NCBI RefSeq assembly: GCF_000247695.1
Contig: NW_004624801.1
Coordinates: forward strand, 5,876,631-5,940,630
Direction of reading: 5' to 3'
Length of the DNA: 64,000 nucleotides
From: Heterocephalus glaber
Lineage: Eukaryota > Chordata > Mammalia > Rodentia > Bathyergidae
The notes under the pieces are model-generated. The model was not told where the DNA came from, ran no database searches, and saw only the letters and a program-made list of their open reading frames with translations. Positions 61,501 through 64,000 of the stretch are shown here, one piece after another. The position numbers and the translations under genes are program-made. Every line of letters starts with the position of its first letter. Within the stretch, counting starts at the first letter, position 1.

Positions 61501-62053
61501 CAGGTCTCTGGATGATCCACAGCACCTGGGAAAGTTTTTTTTTTTTGGAGACAGGGTCTACCTTGTCCAGGCTGGTCTCAAATTCACAGGCTCAAGTGAT
61601 TCTCTTACCTCAGGCTTCTGCACAGCTTGGACTACAGGTCTGCACCACTGGGCCTGGCTGCTGGGAGAGCATCTCATAGAGGGAGTACTCAGTGAAAGAG
61701 TACTGTGGGTTTACAGTCTGTGCTTCTGAAAGAACTCAACACATCTCATGCATGGGTGCTCACAGACTGCAGAGCTGGTACAAAACCTCTGTCTTCCACC
61801 CTGTTACTAATTGGTCGTGGGTGTCACAGCCCTGTTGCTATGTACAGTTAAGTCATTTTGCATCCTACACAGGCAAAGTACAGTCCCCAAGGTCACCTGT
61901 AGAATGATGTCATAGAGCCGGATCAGGTCCTGGGGCCGGGGAGAGCGCTTGCTGTCATCTTCTGGCTGCTGCTGCAGCAAAGCCTTCTGCAGACCATTAG
62001 CCATGTTCTCATTTCTCTTGATTGCTGTTGACAGCTTGATGTAGGTCAGGTAG
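55576..62053 (-). CDS. SRP68: SRP68, signal recognition particle 68 kDa protein, C-terminal six exons (partial)
   Basis: Subunit of the signal recognition particle. It forms a heterodimer with SRP72 on the S-domain of 7SL RNA and helps arrest elongation and target ribosomes to the ER. Coding exons in transcript order: 62053-61897, 61049-60955, 59284-59155, 56880-56805, 56362-56310, 55803-55576. They join in frame (739 nt) and correspond to about the last 246 residues of the roughly 627-residue human protein. Recognisable blocks are YLTYIKLSTAIKRNENMA, RPQDLIRLYDIILQ, LVELLQLPGLEED, YVLVKKWSEALVLYDRVLKY, DLPDVQELITQV, NLVHFPPGFQPIPCKPLFFD and the ending GLTGYIKGIFGFRS. This C-terminal part includes the SRP72-binding region. 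No break was seen. Upstream exons lie to the right of the window. The region from 62054 to 64000 is intron. Confidence 0.95.
57010..57085 (-). repeat. ID SINE in an SRP68 intron
   Basis: gtaccggggatccaagtcag to gggctaaatccccgggc. Confidence 0.85.
57690..58570 (-). repeat. Old ID, B1 (58025-58138) and dID-B1 (58320-58565), antisense
   Basis: Diverged copies in an SRP68 intron. Confidence 0.7.
58830..58912 (-). repeat. ID SINE
   Basis: Antisense ID with a long duplication, caaacatccattttaaaaa and its near-copy. Confidence 0.9.
59550..59805 (-). repeat. dID and B1, antisense
   Basis: gtggtactggagactgaacc, a CTT run, then B1 ending ggattacaggcgtgcaccgc. Confidence 0.75.
60080..60485. repeat. 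ID (-) 60080-60165 and ID (+) 60400-60484
   Basis: Both carry clear A and B boxes. The second has a long A-tail. Confidence 0.88.
61212..61662 (-). repeat. ID (61212-61296) and B1 (61540-61662)
   Basis: The ID has perfect duplication caacctgttttctttt. Confidence 0.88.
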
Positions 62054-62369
62054 CTGAAACGTACCACAAGTCAGCTCAGCTTATGCTCAAGGAAGCTGAT
62101 GCTCTGGGAAATGCACCAAACTGTGATTTGAGACTGCGCTAGGGGAAGTGTGGGAGTGAGGGCCAGCAGGACCACCGGGCTAGGGCCTCAAGCTCACGGG
62201 CCTGCAGTTTGGCAGCTGTTCATTGGGAAACTTACAGGGGACCAGACTGAGACCTTATGACAAAATCTTGTTTCAGTTTGAATTATATGCTGTGTCTTTT
62301 TTCCGAAAGCCACAGAGCTCCTGATTTAGAGGATGCTGCTGCTAGTCCCTAGGAAAGTCCACAAGTGGG

Positions 62370-62806
62370 ACTGGGGATGTAGCTCAGTGGCAGTGTGCTT
62401 GCTTAGCAGCACAGACCCCTGGGTTCCACCCCCAGCACCACAAAAAGAAGCTCCAGGGATGGAAGCCAGTCTCTGGGATGAGGACCAGTCATCTTCCTGA
62501 GCCACACCACATGGATAAAGTGCTCACGCCACACCTGCCCCACTCATCCATGGCCTTCTCTTCTCAGAAACACTGTGCCACAGTGTTTCAGTGTCACGCA
62601 ACTAGCTATGGAAATGTGGACAGACTACACGATACCTGCTCATTTTAACTATACCACCCAAAAGTCCCTTTAATGCTGAGAAAGTTGTCAAATGACTAAA
62701 TCTCCAAATCAAGAAGTGTCAACAGGGCAGGAGATTTAGCTCAGTGGCACCGCGCCTGCCTCACAAGCGCAAAGTCCTGAGTTTGATCCCTGGTACCAGA
62801 AACAAA
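62370..62806 (+). repeat. dID-like (62370-62445) and ID (62727-62806)
   Basis: The first has the cttgcttagcagcac middle part. The second is a standard ID. Confidence 0.82.
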
Positions 62807-62809
62807 GCA

Positions 62810-63020
62810 AAACAAAAATTAAAAACACTTACATGCTGTTTAAAAAAACAAACAAAGAAGTAGCAACATACACATGTCATTTAGAGAGACCTAGAGTAAA
62901 TACTGAAAGAATTTGTTAAAAAAAATTAAAAACAGCTGCTTCTGGGAAATGGGTGAGACGGTCATTAGACAGACTTTCCTAAGGACCTTTGTAGAAAAAT
63001 CAGACTGTCAAATTGACTCG
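62810..63020. other. SRP68 intron, AT-rich unique sequence
   Basis: No exon seen. The next upstream SRP68 exon is not present before the window edge. Confidence 0.4.
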
Positions 63021-63021
63021 C

Positions 63022-63220
63022 CAGGCATGGTGGTGGTGCACTGCTGTAATCCCAGCACTCTCGGAAGCTGAGGCAGGAGGGTGGGAAGTTTGAGCCCAGA
63101 TTGTGTAACATAGGGAGAACCTGTCTCAAAATAAAATAAAATTTTAAAAAAGGCTGTGGATGTAGCTCAGTGGTAGAGTGCTCACTAGCATATGTGAGGC
63201 CCTTGGTTCAACCCCCAGTA

Positions 63221-63272
<52 letters not shown>

Positions 63273-63860
63273 GCATAAAGCTGCCCTCCTGATCATGGGA
63301 ATTTATGATCCTCATATTGGCTGGACAGATCCTGAAAGTGGGAGAATGGATGCAAAAGCATGGGCACCCACGTTTCCAAGAGTCCTTAGCCTCAGTGAAG
63401 GTTTCAGAAGGCTGTTTCCAGGTTCGGCGATTAGCTCAACTCTGGAGTCTAGGGCTCTGAGTACAAACCAGTCATCCAACCTCCGTAGCATCACCTTTCT
63501 CTGTAGGCTGCTAAAACAGGCAACATCTAATTGCCATTCTTGATTGCCATTCTATGTATCTGAGGCACCTGCAGTTGCTTTGACATTCTCACAACACCAA
63601 ATTCTTAAGAATGGAGATCAAAGGTAAGAAGAGAATTGGTTTTGTTTTGTTTTTGTGAGACAAGGTGTTGCTGTGTAGTCCAGGCTGGCCTCAAACTCGT
63701 GGTGATTCTTCTGCCACAGCCTCCAGAGTGCTAGGATTACAAGCATGTGGTACCACACCCAGTGGGAATTGTTTTTGTTTTTTGTGGTAATGAGAATTGA
63801 ACCCAGGGCCATTCATAAGTTAGGCTAGTAGCCTGTTGCTGAGCTGTATCCCAAGTCCAT
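63022..63860. repeat. B1-dID (+) with (CA)n 63223-63270; B1 and dID (-) 63645-63860
   Basis: The CA run of about 45 bp grew from the dID tail (cagtactacacacac). Confidence 0.85.
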
Positions 63861-64000
63861 CCTTTTTGGGTCTATATCCCCAGGCATAGGGGTTTTTGTC
63901 TATTTATATGTATTAAGATCAGCAAGGGAGTGGCTGAAGATACTATCAAGTTTATCAGTAAGTCATAAGCAATGACTTAAAAAAAAATTAAATTCAAGGT

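Noticed and set aside
63223..63270. Possible CRISPR-like or satellite array
   Set aside because: It is a simple CA dinucleotide repeat grown from a SINE tail, with no spacer structure.

Overview
This is vertebrate nuclear DNA from a placental mammal, almost certainly a non-murid rodent. It has widely spaced exons with GT-AG introns and a very high density of 7SL-derived B1 SINEs, tRNA-derived ID SINEs and fused B1-dID dimers. I think a beaver-like or related lineage is likely, because the ID consensus is not the murid, squirrel or guinea-pig form as I remember them, but this is a guess. The gene order TEN1 (+), CDK3 (+), EVPL (-), SRP68 (-) matches human 17q25.1 as I know it.

Layout. From 1 to about 23.7 kb lies TEN1, a CST-complex subunit, with three coding exons at 3591-3679, 5993-6150 and 23255-23418. 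Its 17-kb last intron is full of insertions: a RALGDS retrocopy, an L1 scrap, a PLEKHF2 retrocopy with a CpG-rich 5' end, a piggyBac transposase remnant, a FAM136A retrocopy and two LTR-like pieces. From 24.3 to 28.8 kb is CDK3, with all seven coding exons recognisable but clearly broken. EVPL (envoplakin) occupies 29.1-47 kb on the minus strand. I could place all 22 coding exons in one open frame of about 2028 codons. The interval 47.2-54.7 kb is intergenic, with SINEs and an inverted pair of mariner transposase scraps. From 54.7 kb to the right edge are the last six coding exons of SRP68 on the minus strand; the rest of that gene lies outside the window.

How the genes work. TEN1 acts in telomere C-strand fill-in, EVPL in the cornified envelope and desmosomal scaffold of epithelia, and SRP68 in the signal recognition particle. 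They are neighbours by old synteny and do not form a pathway. CDK3 would be a G0/G1 kinase, but here it has two in-frame stops, a one-base deletion and substitutions in the glycine loop and DFG motif.

Most notable: (1) a B1 SINE inserted one base before the end of the TEN1 last-exon splice acceptor, whose 16-bp target-site duplication rebuilt the polypyrimidine tract; (2) loss of CDK3 by lesions different from the one known in laboratory mice; (3) a Tigger/pogo DNA transposon sitting inside a B1, which dates DNA-transposon activity to after B1 arose; (4) three ID elements inserted one after another at one target site. I found no wholly new gene system. The novelty is in the mobile-element architecture and gene decay.
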